64,000 nt of DNA. Source: an uncultured Porphyromonadaceae bacterium. GTDB lineage: Bacteria > Bacteroidota > Bacteroidia > Bacteroidales > Muribaculaceae. Made by a program: the position numbers and the translations under genes. The stretch lies in contig CALAVE010000025.1 of the NCBI GenBank assembly GCA_937892215.1, positions 3,516-67,515 on the forward strand, written 5' to 3'. Positions 55,541 through 63,895 of the stretch are shown in pieces (position 1 is the stretch's first letter; each line of letters opens with the position of its first letter). The notes under the pieces were generated by a model. The model did not search any database. It had not been told where the DNA came from and saw only the letters and a program-made list of their open reading frames with translations.

Positions 55541-56881
55541 ATGAATGCGAAGAAATTTATTGAAGACTTAAAGCGACGTTTCCCCAACGAGCCTGAGTAT
55601 CACCAGGCTGTGGAAGAAGTGCTCATGACTATTGAAGATGAGTATAACAAACATCCCGAGTTTGAAGAGGAGAACCTGATTGAGCGCCTCTGCATCCCCG
55701 ACAGGGTGTATCAGTTCCGTGTCACTTGGACCGACGACGAGGGCCACGTGCGCACCAATATGGGCTACAGAATTCAGCATAACAACGCCATTGGTCCATA
55801 CAAGGGTGGAATCCGCTTCCACTCGTCGGTGAATCTGGGTATCCTCAAGTTCCTGGCCTTTGAGCAGACGTTCAAGAACTCTCTCACCACGCTGCCTATG
55901 GGCGGTGGCAAGGGCGGTAGCGACTTCTCGCCGCGTGGCAAGTCGCGCGCCGAGGTGATGCGATTCTGCCAGGCGTTTATGCAGGAACTCACGCGCCACA
56001 TCGGCCCCGACGTTGACGTGCCTGCAGGCGACATAGGCGTTGGCGGACGCGAAGTGGGCTATATGTTCGGAATGTACAAGAAACTTACGCACGAGTTCTC
56101 GGGCGTGTTCACCGGAAAGGGTAAGGAGTTCGGCGGCTCGCGCATTCGTCCGGAGGCCACCGGTTACGGTAACGTCTATTTCCTCCAGGAAATGCTCAAG
56201 ACTCGCGGCGAGAGCCTGGCCGGCAAGCGTGTGCTCATCAGCGGAGCCGGAAACGTGGCGCAGTACACCGCCGAGAAACTCATTCAACTCGGAGCTAAGG
56301 TGATGACTATGAGCGACTCCGACGGCTACGTCTATGACCCCGACGGTATAGACCGCGCCAAACTCGACTACATCATGGAATTGAAGAACATCTATCGCGG
56401 ACGTATGTGGGAATATGTGGAGCGTTATCCCACAGCCAAGTATGTGGGCGACGGAGCCAAGCCCTGGTACGAGAAAGCCGACATCGCCATGCCGTCGGCT
56501 ACACAGAACGAACTTAACGAGGATGCCGCTAAGGCTCTTGTGGCTAACGGCGTGATTGCCGTGAGCGAGGGTGCAAACATGCCTTCCACTCCGGGTGCTA
56601 TCCGCGTTTTCCAAGCCGCCAAGATTCTCTACGCTCCCGGTAAGGCCGCCAATGCGGGCGGCGTGAGCGTTTCCGGACTGGAGATGAGCCAGAATTCTGA
56701 ACGGCTCAGCTGGTCGTCGGAAGAGGTGGATGCGAAACTTCACTCCATTATGGAGAACATCCACGAAAACTGCGTGAAATACGGCACCGAGCCTGATGGT
56801 TACGTGAATTACGTGAAGGGTGCCAATGTGGCCGGATTCATGAAGGTGGCGCGTGCCATGATGGCTCAGGGCGTGCTCTGA
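55541..56881 (+). CDS. gdhA: Glutamate dehydrogenase (NAD(P)-specific, hexameric)
   Basis: A 446-residue cytoplasmic enzyme joining 2-oxoglutarate and ammonia to glutamate. The start at 55541 (MNAKKFIEDLKRRFPNEPEY) is the normal family start. Active-site segments are YKGGIRFHSSVNLGILKFL, TLPMGGGKGGSDFSPRGKS (catalytic Lys) and ATGYGNVYFLQEML; the Rossmann site is GAGNVAQYTAEKLIQLG. The length matches family members of about 445 residues. Many Bacteroidales have two GDH genes, and which coenzyme is used cannot be read with certainty. Confidence 0.95.
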   Translation: MNAKKFIEDLKRRFPNEPEYHQAVEEVLMTIEDEYNKHPEFEEENLIERLCIPDRVYQFRVTWTDDEGHVRTNMGYRIQHNNAIGPYKGGIRFHSSVNLGILKFLAFEQTFKNSLTTLPMGGGKGGSDFSPRGKSRAEVMRFCQAFMQELTRHIGPDVDVPAGDIGVGGREVGYMFGMYKKLTHEFSGVFTGKGKEFGGSRIRPEATGYGNVYFLQEMLKTRGESLAGKRVLISGAGNVAQYTAEKLIQLGAKVMTMSDSDGYVYDPDGIDRAKLDYIMELKNIYRGRMWEYVERYPTAKYVGDGAKPWYEKADIAMPSATQNELNEDAAKALVANGVIAVSEGANMPSTPGAIRVFQAAKILYAPGKAANAGGVSVSGLEMSQNSERLSWSSEEVDAKLHSIMENIHENCVKYGTEPDGYVNYVKGANVAGFMKVARAMMAQGVL

Positions 56882-56921
56882 CACCGCATTGCAACTCCCT
56901 GACTTGATAATGTGATAACGA

Positions 56922-56953
56922 AGCGGGTGGCTCTCAACTGAGAACCACCCGCT
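56922..56953. terminator. Bidirectional terminator between gdhA and pnp
   Basis: AGCGGGTGG (56922-56930) pairs with CCACCCGCT (56945-56953), and an inner TCTC/GAGA pair leaves a 4-nt loop. It is the strongest hairpin of the window and lies between two convergent genes. Confidence 0.75.
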
Positions 56954-56998
56954 GAATATTATTGTTGACTTGGGCCGTAACCCTGTCAAAACTCTCCG

Positions 56999-59308
56999 TT
57001 AGTCTATGACGTTGCTGGCATTGTCGGGTCGCTGATTGCGGTCTGCGTTGTGTCGGGAGCCGCGGTTGTCGTTGTGACGAGGGCCGCGATTGCCACCGTT
57101 GCCACCATTTCCGCCGCGATTGTTGCCGCCACGGTTGTTACCACCATTGTTGCGCGGACCGCGGTTTTCACGCTTGCGCTCCTCGTAGCCTTCGGGCTTC
57201 TCTTGCAGCGCGCGCATCGAGAGGCGGAACTTGCCGGTCTTGTTGTCTATCTCAATGAGTTTCACTGTCACCACGTCGCCTTCGTGCAGGCCGCTGGCTT
57301 CCATGTTCTCCAGGCGGTCCCAACTGATTTCGCTGATATGAAGCAGACCGTCGCGGCCGGGCATGAACTCAACGAATGCGCCGAACTCCAGGATGGAGCG
57401 TACGGGCCCGGTGTAAATCTGGCCTTCTTCAGGAACAGCCACGATTTGCTTGATGCGTGCCACGGCGGCTTCGATAGCCTCCTTGTTGGCTGCAGCGATT
57501 TCAATTTCTCCCTTGCCGTCTATTTCGTCGATGGTGATCGTGGTTCCTGTCTCTTCCTGAAGCCCTTGGATGACTTCTCCGCCCTTACCGATGATAGCAC
57601 CGATGAATTCCTTATCTACTGTCATGGAAACAATGCGTGGAACGTGTGGCTTGTAATCCTCGCGCGGAGTCGGGATGGTCTCGTTGATGATGTTCAGGAT
57701 GTGCAGGCGTCCTTCCTTAGCCTGTTGCAGAGCCTGCTCCAGAATTTCGTAGGGCAGACCGTCGCACTTGATGTCCATCTGAGTGGCTGTGATACCGTTC
57801 ACGGTACCGGTCACCTTGAAGTCCATGTCGCCCAGGTGGTCTTCGTCGCCCAGAATGTCGCTCAGCACGGCGTGCTTCACGTTACCCTCGTCGGTGATGA
57901 GTCCCATGGCGATTCCCGCCACCGGACGTTTCATCTTCACACCGGCGTCGAGCAGTGCAAGGCAGCCGCCGCACACTGTGGCCATCGACGATGAACCGTT
58001 GCTCTCCAGAATGTCCGATACTATGCGCACTGTGTAAGGGAAGTCCTCGGTGGGCAGCATGCGCTTCAGGGCGCGATGTGCCAGGTTGCCGTGGCCTATC
58101 TCGCGACGGCTCAGACCGCGCGGGGCCTTAGCCTCGCCTGTGGCGAATCCGGGGAAGTTGTAGTGAAGCAGGAAACGCTCGTCGTGGCGGTCCAGCACAT
58201 CGTCCACCAGTTTCTCGTCGAGCTTGGTGCCCAGCGTCACTGTTGCCAGAGCCTGTGTCTCACCGCGGGTAAACACTGCCGAACCGTGAGGGCCGGGCAG
58301 ATAGTCGGTCTCGCACCAGATGGGGCGAATCTCGTTGGTCTTGCGGCCGTCCAGACGGATGTGCTCATCCAGGATGCAACGGCGCACTGCGTCGCGCTGC
58401 ACGTCGTGGAAGTAGCGGTCCACCATCAGGGTCTTCTCTTCACGCTCCTCTTCGGGTATTGTCTCCATGAAGTCGTCGTGTATCTTCTGGAACGAGTCGT
58501 TGCGCCACTGCTTGTCGGCACAGCCGGCCTTAGCCACTGCGTAGCACTTGTCGTAGCACTCTTTGCGCAGACGCTCCTTGATTTCCTCGTCGTCGGTCTC
58601 GTGGCAGTATTCGCGCTTGGTCACGCCCAGCTCGGCGGCCAGTTCCTTCTGTGCCACGCACATCGGCTTGATGGCCTCGTGTGCCGCCTTCAGCGCCGCT
58701 ATCAGCTCGTCTTCGCTGCACTCGTCCATTTCGCCTTCCACCATCATGATGTTGTCGTAAGTAGCACCTACCATCAGTTCCATGTCGGCGTCCTTAATCT
58801 GCTCAAATGTGGGGTTAATCACGAATTCTCCGTTGATGCGAGCCACGCGAACTTCGGCTATGGGCTCCTCAAACGGAATGTCACTCACTGCTATGGCTGC
58901 CGATGCGGCAAGGCCCGCAAGTGCGTCGGGGGCATCCACGCCGTCGCTCGAGAACATGATGATGTGAACGATGGTGTTTGCGTGGTAGTTCGACGGGAAC
59001 AGCGGCCTCAGCACGCGGTCCACAAGGCGGGCGGTCAGCACTTCTGAGTCGCTGGCGCGGCCTTCCCTCTTGGTGAACCCTCCGGGGTATCTGCCAAATG
59101 CAGAATATTTTTCTTTGTACTCAACTTGAAGCGGCATAAAATCTGCCCCTTCTTCGGCTTCCTTGGCGGAAACCACTGTCGCCAGCAACATCGTGTTGTT
59201 AAAGCGCAGTTCAACAGCTCCATCGGCTTGCTTGGCAAGCTTTCCAGTTTCAAGGGTGATCACTCGTCCGTCACCCAGTACGATGGTTTTTTTAGTAGGT
59301 GTTAACAT
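56999..59308 (-). CDS. pnp: Polyribonucleotide nucleotidyltransferase (PNPase)
   Basis: A 769-residue 3'-to-5' phosphorolytic exoribonuclease of RNA decay. Two RNase PH domains (the first with LETGKLAKQADGAVELRFNN and TVVSAKEAEEGADFMPLQVE, the second with FTRGETQALATVTLGT and SNGSSSMATVCGGCLALLDAG), then KH (FIGAIIGKGGEVIQGLQEET) and S1 (IYTGPVRSILEFGAFVEFMP) domains. The C-terminal ~60 residues are an RG/GN-rich tail (GNNRGGNNRGGNGGNGG) absent from E. coli PNPase and likely RNA-binding. It has its own promoter just upstream. Confidence 0.96.
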   Translation of the reverse strand: MLTPTKKTIVLGDGRVITLETGKLAKQADGAVELRFNNTMLLATVVSAKEAEEGADFMPLQVEYKEKYSAFGRYPGGFTKREGRASDSEVLTARLVDRVLRPLFPSNYHANTIVHIIMFSSDGVDAPDALAGLAASAAIAVSDIPFEEPIAEVRVARINGEFVINPTFEQIKDADMELMVGATYDNIMMVEGEMDECSEDELIAALKAAHEAIKPMCVAQKELAAELGVTKREYCHETDDEEIKERLRKECYDKCYAVAKAGCADKQWRNDSFQKIHDDFMETIPEEEREEKTLMVDRYFHDVQRDAVRRCILDEHIRLDGRKTNEIRPIWCETDYLPGPHGSAVFTRGETQALATVTLGTKLDEKLVDDVLDRHDERFLLHYNFPGFATGEAKAPRGLSRREIGHGNLAHRALKRMLPTEDFPYTVRIVSDILESNGSSSMATVCGGCLALLDAGVKMKRPVAGIAMGLITDEGNVKHAVLSDILGDEDHLGDMDFKVTGTVNGITATQMDIKCDGLPYEILEQALQQAKEGRLHILNIINETIPTPREDYKPHVPRIVSMTVDKEFIGAIIGKGGEVIQGLQEETGTTITIDEIDGKGEIEIAAANKEAIEAAVARIKQIVAVPEEGQIYTGPVRSILEFGAFVEFMPGRDGLLHISEISWDRLENMEASGLHEGDVVTVKLIEIDNKTGKFRLSMRALQEKPEGYEERKRENRGPRNNGGNNRGGNNRGGNGGNGGNRGPRHNDNRGSRHNADRNQRPDNASNVID

Positions 59309-59338
59309 ATAATTTTTTAATAGTTCGTAAAATTAGCG

Positions 59339-59368
59339 CAAAGGTAGTGAAAAAGTTGCGAGTAACAA
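59339..59368 (-). promoter_or_regulatory. Promoter of pnp
   Basis: On the minus strand TACCTTTG (59346-59339) is preceded 19 bp upstream by TTG (59368-59366). Confidence 0.7.
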
Positions 59369-59484
59369 GCACTTAAAGTGTGAATTGTTACTAAATTCAC
59401 CTTCTCTTCCTGCAAATCTGTCTTTTTCTGTACGCATTCGTAAGTTTACTGACGCCTTTTCGTGGTTTTTTGCCGAAAAGTCAT

Positions 59485-59492
59485 TAACTTTG
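59485..59492 (+). promoter_or_regulatory. -7 promoter element of argS
   Basis: TAACTTTG fits TAnnTTTG, 32 bp before the argS start at 59525; the extension of the frame upstream is therefore a leader. Confidence 0.6.
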
Positions 59493-59524
59493 CATATTCT
59501 GTAAATGAAAACAATAAAAGAGTT

Positions 59525-61309
59525 ATGTCTATTGAGAAAATATTAGCGAATGCCACGGCCCATGCCGTACGCGATTTGTATGGTGCGGAATTTGATGCCC
59601 AAAAGATTGAGCCTCAGCCCACCAGAAAGGAATTTGAGGGTAACGAGACCATTGTTGTGTTCCCGTTCTTGAGGGCTTCACGAAAGGCCCCTGAAGCCAC
59701 CGCGCGGGAGATAGGGGAGCACCTGCTGGCACACTGCCCGGCAGTGGAGAAATTTAATGTGATTAAGGGCTTCCTTAACATCACCATAAAGGCAACGTAC
59801 TGGGGCGATGTGCTTCAGGCCATCGACGCCAACCCCGACTACGGATTCAAGCCCGTTACGCCCGAGAGCCCGCTGGTCATGATTGAGTACTCGTCGCCTA
59901 ACACTAACAAGCCTCTGCACCTGGGCCACGTGCGTAACAACCTGCTGGGGTTCAGCCTCGCGCGTATCACCCAGGCTAATGGTAACAAGGTGGTTAAAAC
60001 CAATATCGTGAACGACCGTGGCATTCACATCTGCAAGTCCATGCTCGCATGGCAGAAGTGGGGCAACGGTGTCACTCCGGAAAACTCCGGCAAGAAGGGC
60101 GACCACCTTATCGGTGACTTCTACGTCCTCTTCGACAAGAACTACAAGGCCGAACTGCACCAACTCATGGATAGCGGCCTGAGCGAGGAAGAGGCCGAGA
60201 AGCAGTCTTCGCTCATGCGGGAGGCGCGCGCCATGCTCAAGAAATGGGAAGACGGCGACGAGCAGGTGCGCTCGCTTTGGCGCATGATGAACAGTTGGGT
60301 CTATGCCGGATTCGACGAGACCTACAAGCGTCTGGGTGTGAGTTTCGACAAGATTTACTACGAGAGCGAGACTTATCTCGAAGGCAAGCAGAAGGTGCTC
60401 GAAGGCCTTGATAAAGGGCTGTTCTATCGCAAGGACGACGGCTCGGTTTGGGCCGACCTTACCGACGCCGGGCTCGACCACAAGTTGCTGCTTCGCAGCG
60501 ACGGCACCTCGGTCTATATGACTCAGGATATCGGCACTGCCAAACTGCGTTTCGAGGATTATCCTATCGACAAGATGATTTATGTCGTGGGCAATGAGCA
60601 GAACTATCACTTCCAGGTTCTCTCCATTTTGCTACACCGACTTGGCTTCAAGTGGGGCAAGGACCTTATCCATTTCTCCTACGGTATGGTGGAACTGCCT
60701 AACGGCAAGATGAAGTCGCGCGAAGGCACTGTGGTCGATGCCGACGAACTGATGGACGAGATGATTGAAACGGCACGTAAGATGAGCGATGACCCCACGC
60801 GTCTGGTGGGAGTCCCCGACGAGGAACGCGATGATGTGCTCTCCAAGATCGGTCTGGGCGCGCTCAAGTATTTCATTCTAAAGGTGGACCCGCGTAAGAA
60901 TATGCTCTTCAATCCGCGGGAGTCTATCGATTTCAATGGCAATACCGGACCGTTTATCCAATATACCTACGCTCGCATACAGTCTGTCCTGCGCAAGGCC
61001 ACCCCGACCGACCTCGCCGCCGAGGCGCAACCGGTGGTACCCTCCGAAAAGGAAATCTCCCTTATCCAGCGTGTCGCCGACTTTGAGGCTTGTGTGCGCG
61101 ATGCCGGCAATTCCTATAGCCCCGCCCTGGTGGCTAACTATGTCTATGACCTGGCTAAGGAGTACAATCAGTTCTACCACGACCACAGTATCCTGCGTGA
61201 GGAAAACGACGACGTGCGCCGATTCCGCCTCCGCCTCTCGCGCGTGGTGGCCGACATCATCAAGCGCGGCCTGTGGCTGCTTGGAATCGAGGTCCCTGAG
61301 CGTATGTAA
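59525..61309 (+). CDS. argS: Arginyl-tRNA synthetase
   Basis: A 594-residue class I aminoacyl-tRNA synthetase. The start at 59525 (MSIEKILANATAHAVRDLYG) is preferred, as the upstream extension contains the promoter. The N-terminal Arg-specific domain is followed by the HIGH region SSPNTNKPLHLGHVRNNLLG. Instead of KMSKS there is NGKMKSREGTVVDADELMDE, as usual for this Bacteroidetes type. The C-terminal DALR anticodon-binding domain begins near TYARIQSVLRKATPT. The length is typical. Confidence 0.96.
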   Translation: MSIEKILANATAHAVRDLYGAEFDAQKIEPQPTRKEFEGNETIVVFPFLRASRKAPEATAREIGEHLLAHCPAVEKFNVIKGFLNITIKATYWGDVLQAIDANPDYGFKPVTPESPLVMIEYSSPNTNKPLHLGHVRNNLLGFSLARITQANGNKVVKTNIVNDRGIHICKSMLAWQKWGNGVTPENSGKKGDHLIGDFYVLFDKNYKAELHQLMDSGLSEEEAEKQSSLMREARAMLKKWEDGDEQVRSLWRMMNSWVYAGFDETYKRLGVSFDKIYYESETYLEGKQKVLEGLDKGLFYRKDDGSVWADLTDAGLDHKLLLRSDGTSVYMTQDIGTAKLRFEDYPIDKMIYVVGNEQNYHFQVLSILLHRLGFKWGKDLIHFSYGMVELPNGKMKSREGTVVDADELMDEMIETARKMSDDPTRLVGVPDEERDDVLSKIGLGALKYFILKVDPRKNMLFNPRESIDFNGNTGPFIQYTYARIQSVLRKATPTDLAAEAQPVVPSEKEISLIQRVADFEACVRDAGNSYSPALVANYVYDLAKEYNQFYHDHSILREENDDVRRFRLRLSRVVADIIKRGLWLLGIEVPERM

Positions 61310-61316
61310 AAAAAGT

Positions 61317-61332
61317 TGGCACGGAATTTGCT
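61317..61332 (+). promoter_or_regulatory. Sigma-54-like (-24/-12) promoter of the BI-1 gene
   Basis: TGGCAC (61317-61322), five bases, then TTGCT (61328-61332) is an exact match to the consensus TGGCAC-N5-TTGCW, with GG and GC at the correct distance. Transcription would begin near 61343, giving an 85-nt leader to the ATG at 61428. A TAATTTTG at 61413-61420 lies only 8 bp from the start codon, too close for a normal -7 promoter. I see no activator gene in the window. Confidence 0.6.
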
Positions 61333-61427
61333 ATAACTTATTCCATCAACACCTCTTGCGCCACTCTATGCAGTTGGCCGGGCAGGTACACTAACATGAT
61401 TATTAACTTATTTAATTTTGTACTGAA

Positions 61428-62162
61428 ATGAATAATTACGATTACAATCTGGATGAACTCAACGCTCAGCGCGGCTATCAGCCCATCGAGACTGAGCGCT
61501 CGCTCAGCGGCTACATCTCCAAGGTGATGCGCAGCGTCTATATGCGTATGTTTTTAGGTCTGCTGGCCACGGCTTTAACTTCGCTGTTTATCGCCGGCAA
61601 CCAGACTCTCGTTACAGCACTGTTCTCCAGTCAGTTCATTTTCTTCGGACTTATTATTGCCGAACTCGCGGTGGTTATCGCCCTCTCGTCCATGATTAAC
61701 AAGATGAGTACTGAAATGGCCACTGTGCTCTTCTATCTCTATGCCGTGCTTAACGGTGTGGTGCTCACCAGCATTCTGTTTGTCTATTCTCCGGCCGTGA
61801 TATTCAAGACTTTCCTCATCACCGCAGGCACCTTCGCCGCCATGAGCGTCTTTGGATACACCACTAAGCAGGACCTTAGCAAGTTCGGGGCATTCATGGT
61901 GATGGCTCTCATTGGCCTCATCATCTGCTCCATCGTGAACATCTTCCTCAAGAGCTCCGGATTCGACTGGATAATCAGTCTCGTTGGGGTGGCTATCTTC
62001 GTAGGCCTCACCGCGTGGGACACTCAGAAGATTAAGGCTATGGCTATGGCTACCGACGAGGAGAACGTTGGCAAGTTGGCAACGATGGGAGCACTCTCGC
62101 TCTATCTCGACTTCATCAACCTCTTCCTCTATCTGCTCCGCATCTTCGATCGTGACAGATAA
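61428..62162 (+). CDS. Bax inhibitor-1/YccA family membrane protein
   Basis: A 244-residue inner membrane protein with seven hydrophobic helices. The family's order is seen: SGYISKVMRSVYMRMFLGLL, ALSSMINKMSTEMATVLFYL, and the C-terminal LTAWDTQKIKAMAMATDEEN, then LYLDFINLFLYLLRIFDRDR with the terminal acidic-basic motif. In bacteria these proteins are linked to calcium leak or FtsH protease control, but the exact role is unclear. It is a single gene, ended by a strong terminator and preceded by a sigma-54-like site. Confidence 0.92.
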   Translation: MNNYDYNLDELNAQRGYQPIETERSLSGYISKVMRSVYMRMFLGLLATALTSLFIAGNQTLVTALFSSQFIFFGLIIAELAVVIALSSMINKMSTEMATVLFYLYAVLNGVVLTSILFVYSPAVIFKTFLITAGTFAAMSVFGYTTKQDLSKFGAFMVMALIGLIICSIVNIFLKSSGFDWIISLVGVAIFVGLTAWDTQKIKAMAMATDEENVGKLATMGALSLYLDFINLFLYLLRIFDRDR

Positions 62163-62189
62163 TCACGGAACATGTAAACTATTGAATAC

Positions 62190-62221
62190 ACACCCCGAGG
62201 CACTTCTCCGCCCCGGGGTGT
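62190..62221 (+). terminator. Terminator of the BI-1 gene
   Basis: ACACCCCG (62190-62197) pairs with CGGGGTGT (62214-62221), with an inner GGC/GCC, followed by TTCTTGC. Confidence 0.65.
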
Positions 62222-62310
62222 TTCTTGCATATCTGTAAATCCGGAATCGGTCATTAGCATTCATTTTTCAATTTATAGAACCATCCTATATAGTTCAACA
62301 TATAAATTTG

Positions 62311-62330
62311 TTTGATTTGGTTTGATTTGA
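62311..62330. repeat. Tandem 10-bp repeat
   Basis: TTTGATTTGG is followed directly by TTTGATTTGA at the AT-rich left edge of the accessory patch. It is short and may be of no functional significance. Confidence 0.3.
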
Positions 62331-62354
62331 ATGATTTCTCGCCGTAGGCGACTC

Positions 62355-62412
62355 AACCCAAGTTTCACCCTCGAAATTGTTTTCAATAAATTTTGAGGGT
62401 GAAACTTGGGTT
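62355..62412. repeat. 18-bp perfect inverted repeat at the 5' edge of the toxin domain gene
   Basis: AACCCAAGTTTCACCCTC (62355-62372) is the exact reverse complement of the sequence at 62395-62412, with a 22-nt loop that itself holds ATTG/CAAT. The right arm lies inside the open frame of the toxin gene, so the left end of that frame is not a normal gene start. It may be a terminator of something upstream, a recombination site, or a scar of cassette exchange. Confidence 0.75.
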
Positions 62413-63285
62413 AAAGCAAAAAAAGGATTAAAGGGCGCATCACTTGCCAATACTTCATCTTACAACGCCCTTGAAAGGCAGGAGGAATTTCTTGTAGCCC
62501 GCAAAACAGGTTACAAGATAATGGGAGCAAAAGAAATAAAAGGACAAAAATACCTTTTTGTGGAAATAAATGACGCGAGTACACACAAGTACGGCGACTT
62601 GGGAGCGCACAAGATGTCAAGTAGGGCAGCAGGTAAAGCAGCATCAACACTTTACGCTATTCCTGAGAATAATATTCAGCCTGTAATGTCTGCCGAATTA
62701 AAAGCAAATAGGAACAAACTTGCGGAAGCAGTAGGTGTGTCAAAACAGGAAATCAAAGAAAGTATGACACATTATGAAGCAAACAGCGGCCTCGCTAATG
62801 TGGATTTACATAAAAGTGGAGGTGATGAAAATTGTGCTCTTTCAGTTTTGTCATACGAGGCTCGCCGCAGAGGCATAAATGTTACCGCGCTACCCTATTC
62901 AAGCGACGAGAAGTCGTGGCCGTTCAAAATTGGGACTGATATGCATAATCACGAAGCATGGGAGAATGCTGGCAAGGGAAGCAAGGTGAAAATTGTAAAT
63001 GGTGCAGTTGATAGTAAAAGTCTTGAGCAACAGACAAAGGCGGTTGGGCGGTATCATTTGTCTTGGGACTACATTGAGAGGGGTGTTGATGGGAGTAAAT
63101 ATGGGCATATGCTTGTCGCCGAACGCCTAAAAAGTGGAGATTTGGTAATTTATTGTCCACAAAAAAACGCCTACTGGAGTGTAGGCGAATTGAAAGGCAT
63201 AGAAAAAGAAACTTTCGTAGTGCGAAGAGTAGATAACAAGTTATTTGATGTTAAGGTTCTCTCGCAATTAGTCCGTCCTCTATAA
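62377..63285 (+). CDS. Papain-like (Tox-PL type) toxin domain protein, 5' end missing
   Basis: The frame is open for 302 residues but the only start-like codon near its beginning is a TTG inside a hairpin, with an in-frame stop at 62332; the first ATG is at 62521 (254 residues). The C-terminal half carries the pattern of the papain-like toxin/glutamine deamidase domain of polymorphic toxins and phage head proteins: GGDENCALSVLSYEARRRG (Cys153), GVDGSKYGHMLVAERL (His244) and VIYCPQKNAYW. The last normally reads DPQ; the Asp is Cys260 here, so activity is in doubt. The N-terminal ~100 residues match no domain I know. It is more AT-rich than the genome, suggesting transfer. It is probably the orphan tip of a larger toxin. 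Confidence 0.55.
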   Translation: MFSINFEGETWVKAKKGLKGASLANTSSYNALERQEEFLVARKTGYKIMGAKEIKGQKYLFVEINDASTHKYGDLGAHKMSSRAAGKAASTLYAIPENNIQPVMSAELKANRNKLAEAVGVSKQEIKESMTHYEANSGLANVDLHKSGGDENCALSVLSYEARRRGINVTALPYSSDEKSWPFKIGTDMHNHEAWENAGKGSKVKIVNGAVDSKSLEQQTKAVGRYHLSWDYIERGVDGSKYGHMLVAERLKSGDLVIYCPQKNAYWSVGELKGIEKETFVVRRVDNKLFDVKVLSQLVRPL

Positions 63286-63508
63286 GAGCCTCATTAATAA
63301 TGTAGCGAACTGTAACATCGTCAAGTCGCCTCACTTTGCTTGCTTTCACGGAAACAAGGTGGGGCAATCCTGTTCTGCAGGGAACAGATGTATTACGGGC
63401 ACAACGGAATATAGGAGTAGTTCCTAAAGTGTAAAAAAGGTACACTCTATCATATCCCAATTGGGCAGCGTAATCCTCAACGAGTTTTTGTTCTTTTAAG
63501 TTTTCCAT
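63251..63508 (-). CDS. Small protein of unknown function
   Basis: An 85-residue protein starting MENLKEQKLVEDYAAQLGYD. Its 3' end overlaps the end of the toxin gene by 35 bp in the opposite direction. The sequence has a basic middle (VKASKVRRLDDVTVRYIINE) and two cysteines (FRCARNTSVPCR). I do not recognise it. Its position beside a toxin domain raises the idea of an immunity protein, but those are usually downstream on the same strand, so this is only a guess. Confidence 0.55.
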   Translation of the reverse strand: MENLKEQKLVEDYAAQLGYDRVYLFYTLGTTPIFRCARNTSVPCRTGLPHLVSVKASKVRRLDDVTVRYIINEALIEDGLIAREP

Positions 63509-63595
63509 AACTTTTCGGCAGCGAATTTAGTGATTATTTCCCAATCGGCAAAATCGGGGCTGGTTTTCTTCCGGCGCCAGCCCCGAAAATAAGCG

Positions 63596-63814
63596 TCAAT
63601 CTTCAAACAATTTGTCAATTTGAGCCTTTTCTTCGTCGGTGAGGGGCGTTAAATCGAGGCCTAATTTACCTCCCACAAATTGCATCCCCGCATAGAAACC
63701 TTGCTCAAACGATTCTTCTGGGGTCAAGTGAAATACCAATGCGAGGTTTCGGCGTACCCGCATATACTCCTCAAAACCCTCAAGAATGGCTTTTTCCCAA
63801 TCTTTTACTGTCAT
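63596..63814 (-). CDS. Small protein of unknown function
   Basis: A 72-residue protein (start MTVKDWEKAILEGFEEYMRV; an ATG two codons upstream, at 63820, is equally possible). It is acidic with probable helices, a GG turn (FVGGKLGLDLTPLTDEEKA) and no signal peptide. I do not recognise it. It is on the same strand as the 85-residue protein, 87 bp upstream, and more AT-rich than the chromosome, so the two may be one accessory unit. Confidence 0.55.
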   Translation of the reverse strand: MTVKDWEKAILEGFEEYMRVRRNLALVFHLTPEESFEQGFYAGMQFVGGKLGLDLTPLTDEEKAQIDKLFED

Positions 63815-63895
63815 AGTCATACGTGTTTAGATGTTGTTGTTAATTTCATTTGTATTGTGTGGTGTCACCAGTTCTGTTATCCCGCGCTTCACTGA

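Noticed and set aside
58076..59047. A 323-codon plus-strand open frame over pnp
   Set aside because: It is antisense to pnp, with the His/Val/Leu-rich content typical of shadows.
61413..61420. TAATTTTG as the promoter of the BI-1 gene
   Set aside because: It would leave almost no leader before the ATG, while a full sigma-54-like site is present upstream. It may still act weakly.
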